Below, piece by piece: positions 1 through 8,558 of a stretch of 64,000 nt of DNA. Within the stretch, counting starts at the first letter, position 1. The number at the start of each line of letters is the position of its first letter. Location of the stretch: assembly GCF_027925385.1 (NCBI RefSeq), contig NZ_AP027142.1, positions 1,160,001 through 1,224,000 of the forward strand, read 5' to 3'. The notes beneath the pieces were generated by a model, which ran no database searches, was not told where the DNA came from, and saw only the letters and a list, made by a program, of their open reading frames with translations. The position numbers and the translations under genes were made by a program. Source of the stretch: Methylocystis iwaonis. GTDB taxonomy: Bacteria > Pseudomonadota > Alphaproteobacteria > Rhizobiales > Beijerinckiaceae.

Positions 1-247
1 TCGCCACGACCGTTTCCGCCATCCCCGCCGGCGGAATGGCGACGACGCATTCCTTTGTCGCCCGCAAGGCGGCGAAGCTGTGGTCGCGGTCGCTGACCAC
101 GCAGGCGATGAGGGGCGGGTCGAAGTCCACCATCATGTGCCAGGACATGGTCATGACATTGGCCCGGCCTTTATGGGCGGTCGTCAGCAGAACCACCGGG
201 CCGGGCTCGATGAGCCGGTAAACCTCGCCCAGAGCCAAATCTTTCAT
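1..247 (-). CDS. Flavin reductase-like domain protein (partial)
   Basis: The first 82 codons of a minus-strand gene that leaves the window at base 1. The translation starts MKDLALGEVYRL and continues PGPVVLLTTAHKGRAN, then MTMSWHMMVDFDPP. This is the N-terminal pattern of the flavin-reductase-like (FMN-binding split-barrel, flavoredoxin) family, in which the conserved loop after the second strand binds FMN. The ATG at 247 is preceded by a good GGAGG ribosome site at the usual distance. The substrate cannot be told. The gene lies downstream of, and in the same direction as, the SDR gene at 321-1103, with about 70 bases between them, so the two may be co-transcribed. Confidence 0.75.
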   Translation of the reverse strand, partial: MKDLALGEVYRLIEPGPVVLLTTAHKGRANVMTMSWHMMVDFDPPLIACVVSDRDHSFAALRATKECVVAIPPAGMAETVVA

Positions 248-320
248 GGCCGGACCTCCGTGATACTTGCCGCCGCGCGCGAGCGCTCTCTCGGCCTTGG
301 ATTGTAGGGGGCGCCGTCTC

Positions 321-1103
321 CTATCCCAGCGTCGACCCGAAGGCGCCGCCGTCCAGCAAGATGTTTTGGCCGACGATATAGCCGGCATATTCGCTACACA
401 GGAATGCAGCCATCGCGCCGAACTCCTCAGGGGAGCCGAAACGCCCGGTCGGATTGGCGGCATAGGCCTCGTTTCGAACGTCTTCGACGGACAGCCCCCG
501 GGCGCTGGCCATTTTACTCAGGAGCGAAACCATGCGGTCGGTTTCGTGTGGGCCGGGCAACAGATTATTGATGATAACGCCGTCTTTCGCCACCTGTCTG
601 GCGGCGCCGGCGACAAATCCGGTCAATCCGCTGCGGGCCGCAGTCGACAAGCCCAGCTCCGCCACGGGTGATTTGACCGTCGCCGACGTTATATTGACGA
701 TCCGGCCCCACTTGCGGCTGATCATTCCGGGCAGCACGCTCGTCATCAGGAAAATTGGCGTCAACATATTGGCGTCGATGGCGTCGAGCCATGCGTCGCG
801 ATCCCAGTCCGACCACAGGCCGGGCGGCGGCCCGCCGGCGTTGGTGATGAGGATGTCGGGCCGTGGTTCCGCCTCGAGTAGCCGCTGCCGCCCTTCTTCG
901 CTCGTCACATCGGCGGCGACGGCCTGCACCTCGACGCCGTAAGTTGCGCGTATCTCGCTTGCAGCGTGCTCCAGCGTTGCGACCGTGCGGCTATTCAGCG
1001 TCAATATCGCGCCAGCTTCAGCGAGCTTTTGTGCGACGCCGCGACCCAACCCTTTCGAGCTGGCGCAGACGATCGCGCGTTTGCCTTTGATGCCTAAATC
1101 CAT
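321..1103 (-). CDS. SDR-family oxidoreductase lacking the usual Tyr/Lys pair
   Basis: A 260-residue short-chain dehydrogenase/reductase. The dinucleotide-binding CASSKGLG motif (residues 13-20), an acidic DVT at about 63-65, the NAGG motif at 86-89 and the C-terminal LDGGAFG are all present, so the Rossmann fold is clear. The catalytic serine is at S138, but the positions expected to hold Tyr (S+13) and Lys (S+17) are S151 and R155. A subgroup of FabG-like SDRs also lacks YxxxK, so this may be a family trait rather than damage. Its reaction is unknown. The start ATG follows an AGGAAGACG-like ribosome site. It probably shares a transcript with the flavin-reductase-like gene downstream. Confidence 0.85.
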   Translation of the reverse strand: MDLGIKGKRAIVCASSKGLGRGVAQKLAEAGAILTLNSRTVATLEHAASEIRATYGVEVQAVAADVTSEEGRQRLLEAEPRPDILITNAGGPPPGLWSDWDRDAWLDAIDANMLTPIFLMTSVLPGMISRKWGRIVNITSATVKSPVAELGLSTAARSGLTGFVAGAARQVAKDGVIINNLLPGPHETDRMVSLLSKMASARGLSVEDVRNEAYAANPTGRFGSPEEFGAMAAFLCSEYAGYIVGQNILLDGGAFGSTLG

Positions 1104-1374
1104 TCGTCTTCCTCAAATGCGCGCCATTTCACGGATTTGCGCCGTTCAGGCGAGTGACGCCCCGGCGCGTTCCGACGAGGGGAATCCGATCGATCGATGC
1201 GTCGTCGTTCGAGCGATTCCCAAAGCAGCCGTCAGGAAATTCAGAGTAAATCAACGCTGATCGTCGCGCTGAATAGCACGCCCACATAACGGAAGGTACG
1301 AGCGCCGCTTTCTCGTTTCCAGGCGCGTTGCGGCCCGCCCCCTGCGACTCTAGGTCGCGCAAACTAGACAGTTT

Positions 1375-1390
1375 TGTGCAAACCATGACA
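1375..1390 (+). promoter_or_regulatory. Candidate NifA-type upstream activator site (TGT-N10-ACA)
   Basis: TGT at 1375-1377 and ACA at 1388-1390 are separated by exactly ten bases. This is the consensus of NifA upstream activator sequences. It lies about 150 bases before the start point predicted from the sigma-54 motif at 1504-1520, within the usual range for NifA sites. One match to a six-base pattern in about 400 bases could be chance, so the position and the adjacent sigma-54 motif are what make it credible. Confidence 0.4.
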
Positions 1391-1503
1391 TGCTTGTCGT
1401 GATAGAAACGAAATTGTCGGCTTTTCCGGGCGTGAAGCAGCGGCTGATCGTTCTGAAGCGCCTGTTTTCCTGCAGGTTTGAAGACTACGTCGCAGGATCG
1501 CGA

Positions 1504-1520
1504 TTGGCTCGTTCCTTGCT
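1504..1520 (+). promoter_or_regulatory. Candidate sigma-54 (-24/-12) promoter of the hydrogenase operon
   Basis: The sequence TTGGCTCGTTCCTTGCT has GG at 1506-1507 and GC at 1518-1519 with ten bases between, and differs from TGGCACG-N4-TTGCT at one position. Transcription would begin near 1531, giving a leader of about 70 bases before the hupS ATG at 1601. Rhizobial hupSL promoters are sigma-54 dependent and driven by HoxA or NifA, so the location fits. It lies inside a longer in-frame reading frame starting at 1478, which argues that the upstream start is not used. Confidence 0.6.
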
Positions 1521-1600
1521 GCGATCTTTGCGAAAGAAGAGTGGCTCCCGTCCTCGACGCGAGAAGCCGCCGCTTTTTGGAAACGCAATGGGGGAGAGGA

Positions 1601-2683
1601 ATGCCCGCCATCGAGTCGTTTTACGACGTGATCCGACGTCAGGGGATCACGCGCCGCAGCTTCACGAAATTCTGCTCTTTGACGGCTGCGAGCCTGGGGC
1701 TCGGTCCCCTTGCCGCCTCCAAGATGGCGCAGGCGCTGGAGACAAATCCGCGCGTGCCGGTCATCTGGATGCATGGCCTCGAATGCACCTGCTGCTCCGA
1801 GAGCTTCATTCGCTCGGCGCATCCTCTGGTGAAGGACGTCGTCCTCTCCATGATCTCGCTTGACTATGACGACACGATCATGGCGGCCGCCGGCCATCAG
1901 GCCGAGGCGATCCTCGAGGAAACCAAACAAAAATATAAGGGCAAATACATTCTCGCCGTCGAGGGCAATCCGCCGCTCAACGAGGGCGGCATGTTCTGCA
2001 TCGACGGCGGCAAGCCTTTCGTCGAAAAGCTGAAATGGATGGCTGAGGACGCTTTCGCCATCATCGCCTGGGGCGCCTGCGCCTCCTGGGGCTGCGTGCA
2101 GGCGGCTGCCCCTAATCCGACGCAGGCGACGCCGATCGACAAGGTCATCAAGGACAAGCCGATCATCAAGGTCCCCGGCTGCCCGCCGATTGCGGAGGTC
2201 ATGACCGGCGTCGTGACTTACATCACGACCTTCGGCCGCCTGCCGGAGCTCGACCGCCAGGGGCGGCCGAAAATGTTCTACTCCCAGCGCATCCACGACA
2301 AATGCTATCGCCGCGGGCACTTTGACGCCGGGCAGTTCGTCGAGGAATGGGACGACGAGGCCGCGCGCAAGGGGCATTGCCTCTATAAGATGGGCTGCAA
2401 GGGGCCGACGACCTACAACGCCTGCTCGACGGTGCGCTGGAACGGCGGCGTCTCTTTCCCGATCCAATCCGGCCATGGCTGTATCGGCTGCTCGGAAGAG
2501 GGCTTCTGGGACAAGGGGCCGTTCTACGAGCGCCTCTCGAACATCCGGCAATTCGGCATCGAGAAGAACGCCGATGAGATCGGTCTGGCGGCCGTCGGCG
2601 TCGTCGGCGCGGCGGTGGCGACGCATGCGGCCGTCACGGCGGTCAAGCGCGTCGTGACGAAGCGGGACGGAAACCAAGTGTAA
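1601..2683 (+). CDS. hupS: Uptake [NiFe]-hydrogenase small subunit
   Basis: A 360-residue small subunit carrying the electron-transfer iron-sulfur clusters of the membrane-bound H2-oxidising enzyme. A twin-arginine signal (RRSFTKF, residues 18-24) is followed by a hydrophobic stretch and a likely cleavage near A45. The ECTCC motif (C62, C64, C65), C160 with C165, and C194 together supply the six cysteines of the proximal [4Fe-3S] cluster that marks O2-tolerant group 1d enzymes. A C-terminal helix (about 320-345) anchors the protein in the membrane. The ATG at 1601 is chosen because GGGGAGAGGA directly precedes it and because a sigma-54 promoter lies inside the longer frame. hupL follows after 195 bases. 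Confidence 0.97.
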   Translation: MPAIESFYDVIRRQGITRRSFTKFCSLTAASLGLGPLAASKMAQALETNPRVPVIWMHGLECTCCSESFIRSAHPLVKDVVLSMISLDYDDTIMAAAGHQAEAILEETKQKYKGKYILAVEGNPPLNEGGMFCIDGGKPFVEKLKWMAEDAFAIIAWGACASWGCVQAAAPNPTQATPIDKVIKDKPIIKVPGCPPIAEVMTGVVTYITTFGRLPELDRQGRPKMFYSQRIHDKCYRRGHFDAGQFVEEWDDEAARKGHCLYKMGCKGPTTYNACSTVRWNGGVSFPIQSGHGCIGCSEEGFWDKGPFYERLSNIRQFGIEKNADEIGLAAVGVVGAAVATHAAVTAVKRVVTKRDGNQV

Positions 2684-2690
2684 TCCTTGC

Positions 2691-2801
2691 CCTCATGCTG
2701 AGGAGGCGGCGAAGCCGCCGTCTCGAAGCACGAGGGCGATCCACGGACGACGGTTTCCTCTTCCTTCGAGACGCCCGCTTCGCGGGCTCCTCAGGATGAG
2801 G
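2691..2801. repeat. Palindromic repeat pair (family A) between hupS and hupL
   Basis: Two inverted units, each of the form CCTCATNCTGAGGAG...GCGAAGC...GTCTCGAAG, face each other. Each can fold into a hairpin, and the pair can form one long stem. Related units occur at 47817-47930, 58861-58894 and 59070-59117. hupS and hupL are normally close together, so the 195-base gap here is largely this element. Confidence 0.85.
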
Positions 2802-2878
2802 AAATCTTTTCGGCCGATCACCCAGGACGAAACACGAAAGACGCCGAACCAACGGCCGATCTTCGAGGAAACGCAATC

Positions 2879-4669
2879 ATGGGCATCCAGACTCCCAACG
2901 GCTTCAAACTCGACAATTCCGGCAAGCGCGTCGTCGTCGATCCGGTCACGCGCATCGAAGGCCATTTGCGCATCGAGGTGAATGTCGACTCCAAGAACGT
3001 CATTCGCAACGCCGTCTCCACCGGCACGATGTGGCGCGGCATCGAAGTCATCCTCAAGAACCGCGACCCGCGCGACGCCTGGGCCTTCACCGAGCGGATT
3101 TGCGGCGTCTGCACCGGCACCCATGCGCTCACCTCGGTGCGCGCGGTCGAGAATGCGCTGAACATCAGCATTCCCGAGAACGCCAATTCGATCCGCAACA
3201 TCATGCAGCTCTGCCTGCAGGTGCACGATCATCTGGTGCATTTCTACCATCTGCATGCGCTGGATTGGGTCGACGTCGTTTCGGCTCTGTCCGCCGATCC
3301 GAAGGCGACCTCGGCGCTGGCGCAGTCGATCTCGCCCTGGCCGCTGTCCTCGCCGGGCTACTTCAAAGATCTGCAGACGCGACTGAAGAAATTCGTCGAG
3401 TCCGGCCAGCTCGGGCCGTTCAAGAACGGCTATTGGGGGCATCCGGCCTATAAGCTGCCGCCCGAAGCCAATCTGATGGCGGTGGCGCATTATCTGGAAG
3501 CTCTCGACTTCCAGAAGGACATCGTCAAGATTCACACGGTCTATGGCGGCAAGAATCCGCATCCCAACTGGCTCGTCGGCGGCGTGCCCTGCGCCATCAA
3601 TGTCGATGGAACGGGGGCGGTCGGCGCGATCAATATGGAGCGCCTTAATCTCGTCTCGCAGATCATCGACCGCTCAATCGAGTTCGTCGAGCAGGTCTAT
3701 ATTCCGGACCTTGTCGCCATCGCCGGCTTCTACAAGGATTGGCTCTATGGTGGCGGGCTCTCGGGCAAGAGCGTCATGAGCTATGGCGACATTCCCGAGC
3801 ACGCCAACGACTATTCCGCCGGCAATCTCTTGCTGCCGCGCGGCGTGATCTTGAACGGCAATCTCAAAGAGGTTCTGCCAATCGACAATGCCGATCCGGA
3901 GCAAATACAGGAGTTTGTCGCCCACTCCTGGTACAAATATCCGGACGAGACCAAGGGGCTGCATCCTTTCGACGGCGTCACCGAGCCGAACTACAAGCTC
4001 GGCCCCAACGCCAAGGGCACGCCGACCAATATCGAGTCGCTCGACGAAGGCGGCAAATATTCCTGGATCAAATCGCCGCGCTGGCGCGGCAATGCGGTCG
4101 AGGTCGGCCCGCTCGCGCGCTACATCATCGGCTATGCGCAGGGCAATCCCGAGTTCAAGGAGCCGGCGGATCGTCTCCTCAAGACTCTCGGCGTTCCCGT
4201 CACGGCGCTGTTCTCCACGCTCGGCCGCACCGCCGCGCGCGGTCTCGAATGCCAGTGGGCGGCGCGCAAGATGCGCCATTTCCAGGACAAGCTCGTCGCC
4301 AATATCAAGAATGGCGAGACGGCGACCGCCAATGTCGATAAGTGGGAGCCCAAGAGCTGGCCGACGGAAGCCAAGGGCTATGGCTTCACCGAGGCGCCGC
4401 GCGGCGCGCTCGGGCACTGGATCAAGATCAAAAACGGCAAGATCGACAATTACCAGTGCATCGTGCCGACGACCTGGAACGGCAGCCCGCGCGACCCGCA
4501 GGGCAATATCGGCGCGTTCGAGGCGTCGCTCATGGACACGCCCATGGCCGATCCCGAAAAGCCACTTGAAATCCTACGCACCATTCACTCCTTCGACCCG
4601 TGCCTGGCCTGCTCGACTCACGTGATGAGTCCGGACGGGCAGGAGATGGCGTCGGTGAAGGTCCGTTAA
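2879..4669 (+). CDS. hupL: Uptake [NiFe]-hydrogenase large subunit
   Basis: A 596-residue catalytic subunit. The N-terminal [10 protein letters not shown] motif (C75, C78) and the C-terminal DPCLACSTH motif (C575, C578) provide the four cysteine ligands of the Ni-Fe site. Fifteen residues after H581 form the tail that the HupD protease removes once nickel is inserted. It pairs with HupS for Tat export and feeds electrons to the quinone pool through HupC. The start follows GAGGAAA at good spacing. Length and motifs are normal for the family. Confidence 0.98.
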   Translation: MGIQTPNGFKLDNSGKRVVVDPVTRIEGHLRIEVNVDSKNVIRNAVSTGTMWRGIEVILKNRDPRDAWAFTERICGVCTGTHALTSVRAVENALNISIPENANSIRNIMQLCLQVHDHLVHFYHLHALDWVDVVSALSADPKATSALAQSISPWPLSSPGYFKDLQTRLKKFVESGQLGPFKNGYWGHPAYKLPPEANLMAVAHYLEALDFQKDIVKIHTVYGGKNPHPNWLVGGVPCAINVDGTGAVGAINMERLNLVSQIIDRSIEFVEQVYIPDLVAIAGFYKDWLYGGGLSGKSVMSYGDIPEHANDYSAGNLLLPRGVILNGNLKEVLPIDNADPEQIQEFVAHSWYKYPDETKGLHPFDGVTEPNYKLGPNAKGTPTNIESLDEGGKYSWIKSPRWRGNAVEVGPLARYIIGYAQGNPEFKEPADRLLKTLGVPVTALFSTLGRTAARGLECQWAARKMRHFQDKLVANIKNGETATANVDKWEPKSWPTEAKGYGFTEAPRGALGHWIKIKNGKIDNYQCIVPTTWNGSPRDPQGNIGAFEASLMDTPMADPEKPLEILRTIHSFDPCLACSTHVMSPDGQEMASVKVR

Positions 4670-4680
4670 AGGAGGCGTCC

Positions 4681-5409
4681 ATGGTCGACGGCATCCAAGT
4701 TGCTGGCGTCGGCGACGCGCATGGCGCGCGCGCCGTCGAGCGTCAGACCGTCTATGTCTATGAGGCGCCCGTTCGCGTCTGGCATTGGATAAATGCGCTC
4801 TGCATCACCGTGCTGTTCGTTACGGGCTATTTCATCGCGAGCCCTTTTCCGAGCGTGACCGGCGACGCGAGCAGCAGCTTCCTGATGGGCTATATCCGCT
4901 TCGCCCATTTTGCGGCGGGGCAGATTCTCGCGGCTTTCTATCTGCTGCGCATCTATTGGATATTCGCCGGCAATGCGCATTCCCGGCAGATATTTTACGT
5001 GCCCTTCTGGAGCCGAGACTATTGGGCGGGCGTGGCGCATGAGGCTGCGTGGTATCTCTTCCTCGCCAAGGCGCCGAAGAAATATGTCGGGCACAATCCG
5101 CTGGCGCAGCTCATCATGTTCTCCATGTTCACCGTGCCGCTGATCTTCATGATCGTGACGGGCTTCGCGCTTTATTCGGAAGGCGAGGGGATCGACTCCT
5201 GGCAGTATAAGGTTTTCGGCTGGGTGTTCCTGATCTGGCCGAACAGCCAGGAGGTGCATACGCTGCATCACATCGGCATGTGGGCGCTCGTCACCTTCAC
5301 GATCGTTCATATCTATGCCGCCGTCCGCGAGGATATTGTGAGCCGTCAGAGCATCATCTCCTCGATGATCTCCGGGGAGCGCATTTTCAAGGACGAGGCG
5401 GCGGAGTGA
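4681..5409 (+). CDS. hupC: Hydrogenase b-type cytochrome subunit
   Basis: A 242-residue membrane protein of the Ni/Fe-hydrogenase b-type cytochrome family. It has four hydrophobic segments (about residues 33-53, 72-95, 143-162 and 195-215) with conserved histidines in the helices (for example H35, H76 and the LHHIG motif near 200) for two b hemes. It anchors HupSL and passes electrons to quinone. The ATG at 4681 has an AAAGGAGG ribosome site. The stop overlaps the hupD start by one base (TGATG). Confidence 0.95.
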   Translation: MVDGIQVAGVGDAHGARAVERQTVYVYEAPVRVWHWINALCITVLFVTGYFIASPFPSVTGDASSSFLMGYIRFAHFAAGQILAAFYLLRIYWIFAGNAHSRQIFYVPFWSRDYWAGVAHEAAWYLFLAKAPKKYVGHNPLAQLIMFSMFTVPLIFMIVTGFALYSEGEGIDSWQYKVFGWVFLIWPNSQEVHTLHHIGMWALVTFTIVHIYAAVREDIVSRQSIISSMISGERIFKDEAAE

Positions 5410-5972
5410 TGAGCGCGGGCGCCCCGAAAATCCTCGTGCTGGGCATCGGCAATATTCTGTGGGGGGACGAGGGTTTCGGCGTGCGCGCCGTCGAGGCCTT
5501 CCATCGGCGCTTCGAGACGCCCGAGAATGTCACCGTGCTCGATGGCGGCACGCAGGGGCTTTATCTCGTGCATTTCGTCGAGGAGGCGGATTATCTCCTC
5601 GTCTTCGACGCCATCGATTACGGCCTCGAGCCCGGCGCCTTGAAGATCGTCCGCGACGAAGAAGTCCCGAAATTCACCGGCTCCAAGAAAATGAGCCTGC
5701 ATCAGACCGGCTTTCAGGAAGTGCTGAGCGCCGCGGATTTGCTCGGCCATTACCCGCAAAAGCTCGCGCTCATCGGCTGTCAGCCGCTCGATCTCGAAAA
5801 TTGGGGCGGCGCGCTGACGGCGCCTGTTCAAGAGGCGATCGACGTCGCGGTCGAGGCGGGCGCACAGCTCCTCGCCGAGTGGGGAGTGGCCTTGTCCTTG
5901 CGTGAGGACAATACGGCGATCGCGTTGCTCGCCAATGACATCGATCATCAGAGCTATGAAAGGCGCGTCTGA
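5409..5972 (+). CDS. hupD: Hydrogenase maturation endopeptidase
   Basis: A 187-residue member of the HyaD/HycI/HupD protease family. It cuts the C-terminal tail from nickel-loaded HupL. The nickel-sensing residues of the family are visible: Glu in NILWGDEGFG, Asp in FDAIDYG and His in KMSLHQTGF. The gene starts at the ATG overlapping the hupC stop; a longer upstream reading frame lies inside hupC and is not used. The next gene begins 33 bases downstream. Confidence 0.95.
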   Translation: MSAGAPKILVLGIGNILWGDEGFGVRAVEAFHRRFETPENVTVLDGGTQGLYLVHFVEEADYLLVFDAIDYGLEPGALKIVRDEEVPKFTGSKKMSLHQTGFQEVLSAADLLGHYPQKLALIGCQPLDLENWGGALTAPVQEAIDVAVEAGAQLLAEWGVALSLREDNTAIALLANDIDHQSYERRV

Positions 5973-6005
5973 TCCGGCGCGTCGGAGGTTCACAAGGAGC
6001 TGGCC

Positions 6006-6236
6006 ATGAAGTCCTTCGCCAAAGTCGCCCTCGCTCTCCCCCTCATGGTCGCGGCCGGGGCGGCGCAGGCCAATCCCGGGTTGCATGTCCATCCGCATCT
6101 AACTGAAGCCCCATTGGTCGATCTTCATCCAGCGCTGGGGCTGGCGCTCGCCGTGGCGTGCTGGGCGGCTCTCGTCTGGGCCGCGGAAGCTCACGCGACG
6201 GCGCGTCGTCGTCCTTTGGCGGCCCACGCGAAATAA
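6006..6236 (+). CDS. Small histidine-containing membrane protein in the hupE position
   Basis: A 76-residue protein with a cleavable-looking signal (hydrophobic residues 6-22, AQA-N) and a short histidine-rich stretch (HVHPH). One more hydrophobic helix (about residues 42-60) leads into a basic tail. A clear AAGGAGC ribosome site stands 6 bases before the ATG, so it is very likely translated. In rhizobial clusters this slot, between hupD and hupF, holds the nickel permease HupE. This protein is less than half HupE's length and lacks its HPxxGxDH motif, so I do not call it HupE. A role in metal handling or assembly is inference from its place and its histidines. Confidence 0.7.
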   Translation: MKSFAKVALALPLMVAAGAAQANPGLHVHPHLTEAPLVDLHPALGLALAVACWAALVWAAEAHATARRRPLAAHAK

Positions 6237-6244
6237 ACGCCCCT

Positions 6245-6544
6245 ATGTGTCTCGGCTTCCCGATGACCGTGCTCTCCGGCGATGACGCGCGGGCGCTTTG
6301 CGAGCGCAAGGGCGAAACGCAATCCGTCTCGATGCTGCTCGTCGGGGCGCAGACGCCGGGAACGAAAGTGCTGGTACATCTTGGAACCGCCATGCGCGTT
6401 CTCGACGCCGATGAAGCGCAATCGATCGACGATGCGCTCGATGGGCTTGCGGCGGCCCTGAGCGGCGGCGACTTCGAGCAATATTTTGCCGATCTGATTG
6501 ACCGCGAGCCGCAATTGCCGGATTTCTTGCGGGATCAGAAGTAA
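6245..6544 (+). CDS. hupF: HypC-family hydrogenase chaperone
   Basis: A 99-residue HypC/HupF protein starting MCLGFPM; the Cys2 needed to hold the Fe(CN)2CO group is present. It is longer than HypC encoded at 13236, with an acidic C-terminal extension, as is usual for HupF. In rhizobia HupF protects HupL during maturation under oxygen, which suits an O2-tolerant enzyme. It starts 8 bases after the small upstream gene. Confidence 0.93.
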   Translation: MCLGFPMTVLSGDDARALCERKGETQSVSMLLVGAQTPGTKVLVHLGTAMRVLDADEAQSIDDALDGLAAALSGGDFEQYFADLIDREPQLPDFLRDQK

Positions 6545-6553
6545 GGAGTAGGC

Positions 6554-6991
6554 ATGCCCCTGCCGCAGGCTATCATCGACCGCATCGGCGCCCCGCTCAT
6601 CGATGAGGCGAATGCCGACGCCCTTTTGAGCGCGCAGGGCGAAGACGGGCGTTTCCTTCTGCTTTTCGCCGGCGACCCGGCGCAGCGTCCAGAGGCGACG
6701 GATGTCGCGGTGATTTTCCCCGAGCTTCTGATCGCCTTTGACGGCCGTCTCTCCGGCGCGCTCGTCGCCGCGCATGCCGAGAAGAGCCTCGGCCAAAGAT
6801 TTCAGGTCGACGTGCTGCCGAGCCTCGCCGTGATCCGAGCCGGTAAGACCATCGGCGTCATTCCGCGCATCCGCGACTGGTCGGAGTATCTCGAAAAGAT
6901 CGAGGCTTTCCTCGCGCCCGACGCGGCGCCGCTCGCCAAGGCGGGCCCTCGCGTCGAAATCACTTTCTCGCAAAAAGGAGCGACCGCGTGA
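6554..6991 (+). CDS. hupG: Hydrogenase accessory protein, thioredoxin-like (HyaE/HupG)
   Basis: A 145-residue HyaE/HupG-family protein with a thioredoxin-like fold but no CxxC active site. It contains the family pattern [18 protein letters not shown] (about 82-99). Homologues bind the Tat signal of the small subunit or assist HupL maturation together with HupF. An AAGGAG ribosome site precedes the ATG. The stop overlaps the hupH GTG start (GTGA). Confidence 0.9.
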   Translation: MPLPQAIIDRIGAPLIDEANADALLSAQGEDGRFLLLFAGDPAQRPEATDVAVIFPELLIAFDGRLSGALVAAHAEKSLGQRFQVDVLPSLAVIRAGKTIGVIPRIRDWSEYLEKIEAFLAPDAAPLAKAGPRVEITFSQKGATA

Positions 6992-7839
6992 AGGCCGGCT
7001 TTTGGGTGGCGCCCGACGGCGCCGACGACGCCATAACGCTGCTGCCGATCGGCGGCGAGGAGGCGCTCGATACGCGTCGGGAAGTGAACTTCCTCGCCAC
7101 GCGATCTGCGGCTGAGCTCATCGCGCGCTGCCCTACTGTCGCTGAGCTGCTGCCGCAGCTTGCCGACGCGCTTGCCGCCCAAACGGCGCAAGAGCCGAAC
7201 AGGCTGTTCGACATCACCGATCTGCCGGCGGACGACCGCGAGCTTTTGTCCCAAGTGGTGGGCGAGGGCGAGGTCGCCGGGGTTGCGGTCTTGACCGACG
7301 GCGTCGTCGCGCAAGTTCAGGAGTCCGTCATGGCGGGCCTGTGGCGGGTGCGCTTCACCGACGCCGGCGGCGCGCTGGTCGCAGATTATCTCGAGATCGG
7401 CGCCATTCCGCAGGCGGTGCGCAAGGCCGCAGAGCTCGCCGCCGCCGACATCAGCTTCGGCGCGCCGCCCCAGGGCGCAATGAACGTCATGCCGGTGTTG
7501 GCGGAAATTCGCGAACGGATGGCGGCTCACACGCCGGGCGCCGCCAGCCATATCATCAACTTCTCCCTTCTGCCGATGAGCGAAGCGGATATGGGATTTT
7601 TGCAGGAGACGCTCGGCGACGGGCCTGTAAGACTGGTCTCGCGCGGCTATGGAACCTGCCGGGTGCTCGCGACCGGCGCGCGCAATGTCTGGTCCGTGCA
7701 ATTCTTCAACGCCATGGATACGATCATTCTGGATACGCTCGAAATCGGCGACGTTCCCGCGGCCGCCTGCGCGGCCGATGAAGATTTCCACGACTCGGCG
7801 GAGCGGCTGCGCGAGATCGACGAGGCTTATTTCAAATGA
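6988..7839 (+). CDS. hupH: Hydrogenase expression/formation protein (HyaF/HupH)
   Basis: A 283-residue HupH/HyaF-family protein with the characteristic [10 protein letters not shown] and [13 protein letters not shown] segments and a C-terminal [21 protein letters not shown] region. It acts in assembly of the small subunit or its clusters. The GTG start overlaps the hupG stop, and an AAAAAGGAG site lies 8 bases upstream. The stop overlaps the hupI start by four bases. Confidence 0.92.
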   Translation: MKAGFWVAPDGADDAITLLPIGGEEALDTRREVNFLATRSAAELIARCPTVAELLPQLADALAAQTAQEPNRLFDITDLPADDRELLSQVVGEGEVAGVAVLTDGVVAQVQESVMAGLWRVRFTDAGGALVADYLEIGAIPQAVRKAAELAAADISFGAPPQGAMNVMPVLAEIRERMAAHTPGAASHIINFSLLPMSEADMGFLQETLGDGPVRLVSRGYGTCRVLATGARNVWSVQFFNAMDTIILDTLEIGDVPAAACAADEDFHDSAERLREIDEAYFK

Positions 7840-8039
7840 GCTTCGAGAATTTCGGCCAGACGGAAACCTCCGACGACGACCGCATGGAATGCGGCGTCTG
7901 CTGGAGCGTCTATGATCCGGCCGAGGGCGATCCCGTCTGGCAGATACCGCCGGGCACGCCGTTCTCCGCCCTGCCGGAGGAATGGCGTTGTCCGAATTGC
8001 GACGCGCCGCGTGCGCGTTTCATGCGGCTGGGCAAGTGA
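7836..8039 (+). CDS. hupI: Rubredoxin-like protein
   Basis: A 67-residue rubredoxin with two metal-binding knuckles, ECGVCW (about 18-23) and RCPNCDAPR (about 51-59), which bind one iron. HupI-type rubredoxins sit only in hydrogenase clusters and are thought to serve redox steps in small-subunit assembly under oxygen. It is translationally coupled to hupH by an ATGA overlap. Confidence 0.95.
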   Translation: MSFENFGQTETSDDDRMECGVCWSVYDPAEGDPVWQIPPGTPFSALPEEWRCPNCDAPRARFMRLGK

Positions 8040-8075
8040 GGTTTGGGCGTGAGATTTGGCGCGTGAGACTCGGCG

Positions 8076-8558
8076 ATGGACGATGAGGCGGCCAGGACGA
8101 TTGGCGAGACTCTCGCCGGGATCTACGCAGGCGTGCGCGCCGGGCCGATGCGCGACGTGCCGATCTGCAACGACGCGCTCGACGTGGCGGCGATCGGCTT
8201 TCGCGCCTTCGGAGAGAGCGCTGTCGGCGTCGTGGTGACGCCCTGGTTCATGAATTTGATCGTCGTTCCGGAACCGCCCATCGCCGCTGGCACCTCGGTC
8301 CGCGTCGCCCTGCCGGCCGGCGACGTCGAATGCGTCCCCGCCCAGCTCGACGGCTTCGGCGCGATCCTTGCCTGCTCGTTGTTCTCGCCCATGTTCGAGT
8401 TTTCCGATATGTCGTCGGCGCGAGAAGCTGCGGGAGAGGCGATGAAGGCGCTTTTCGATCCTGGTCTGCTCGAAGAAAAGCCGGCGCAAAAACCGGCCAG
8501 GCTGGATCGCCGCGCCTTGCTGCGTGGGAGGCTCTCGGGGCAAGAGGCGGCGTCATGA
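8076..8558 (+). CDS. hupJ: Hydrogenase assembly chaperone (HybE/HupJ)
   Basis: A 160-residue HupJ/HybE-family protein. The MRDVPICNDALDV segment and the TPWFMNLIVVP motif are the family marks. Homologues bind the Tat signal peptide of the hydrogenase small subunit and stop early export. The C-terminal 30 residues are basic. The ATG is 36 bases after hupI, and the stop overlaps the hupK start (ATGA). Confidence 0.92.
   Translation: MDDEAARTIGETLAGIYAGVRAGPMRDVPICNDALDVAAIGFRAFGESAVGVVVTPWFMNLIVVPEPPIAAGTSVRVALPAGDVECVPAQLDGFGAILACSLFSPMFEFSDMSSAREAAGEAMKALFDPGLLEEKPAQKPARLDRRALLRGRLSGQEAAS

Noticed and set aside
1478..1600. N-terminal extension of HupS from the ATG at 1478
   Set aside because: It would place 41 unconserved residues before the Tat signal and contains the sigma-54 motif; GGGGAGAGGA fits the ATG at 1601.
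1364..2677. 437-codon minus-strand open frame opposite hupS
   Set aside because: Shadow of hupS; no recognisable domain.
6006..6236. Calling the small membrane protein HupE
   Set aside because: Too short and without HPxxGxDH; only its place agrees.
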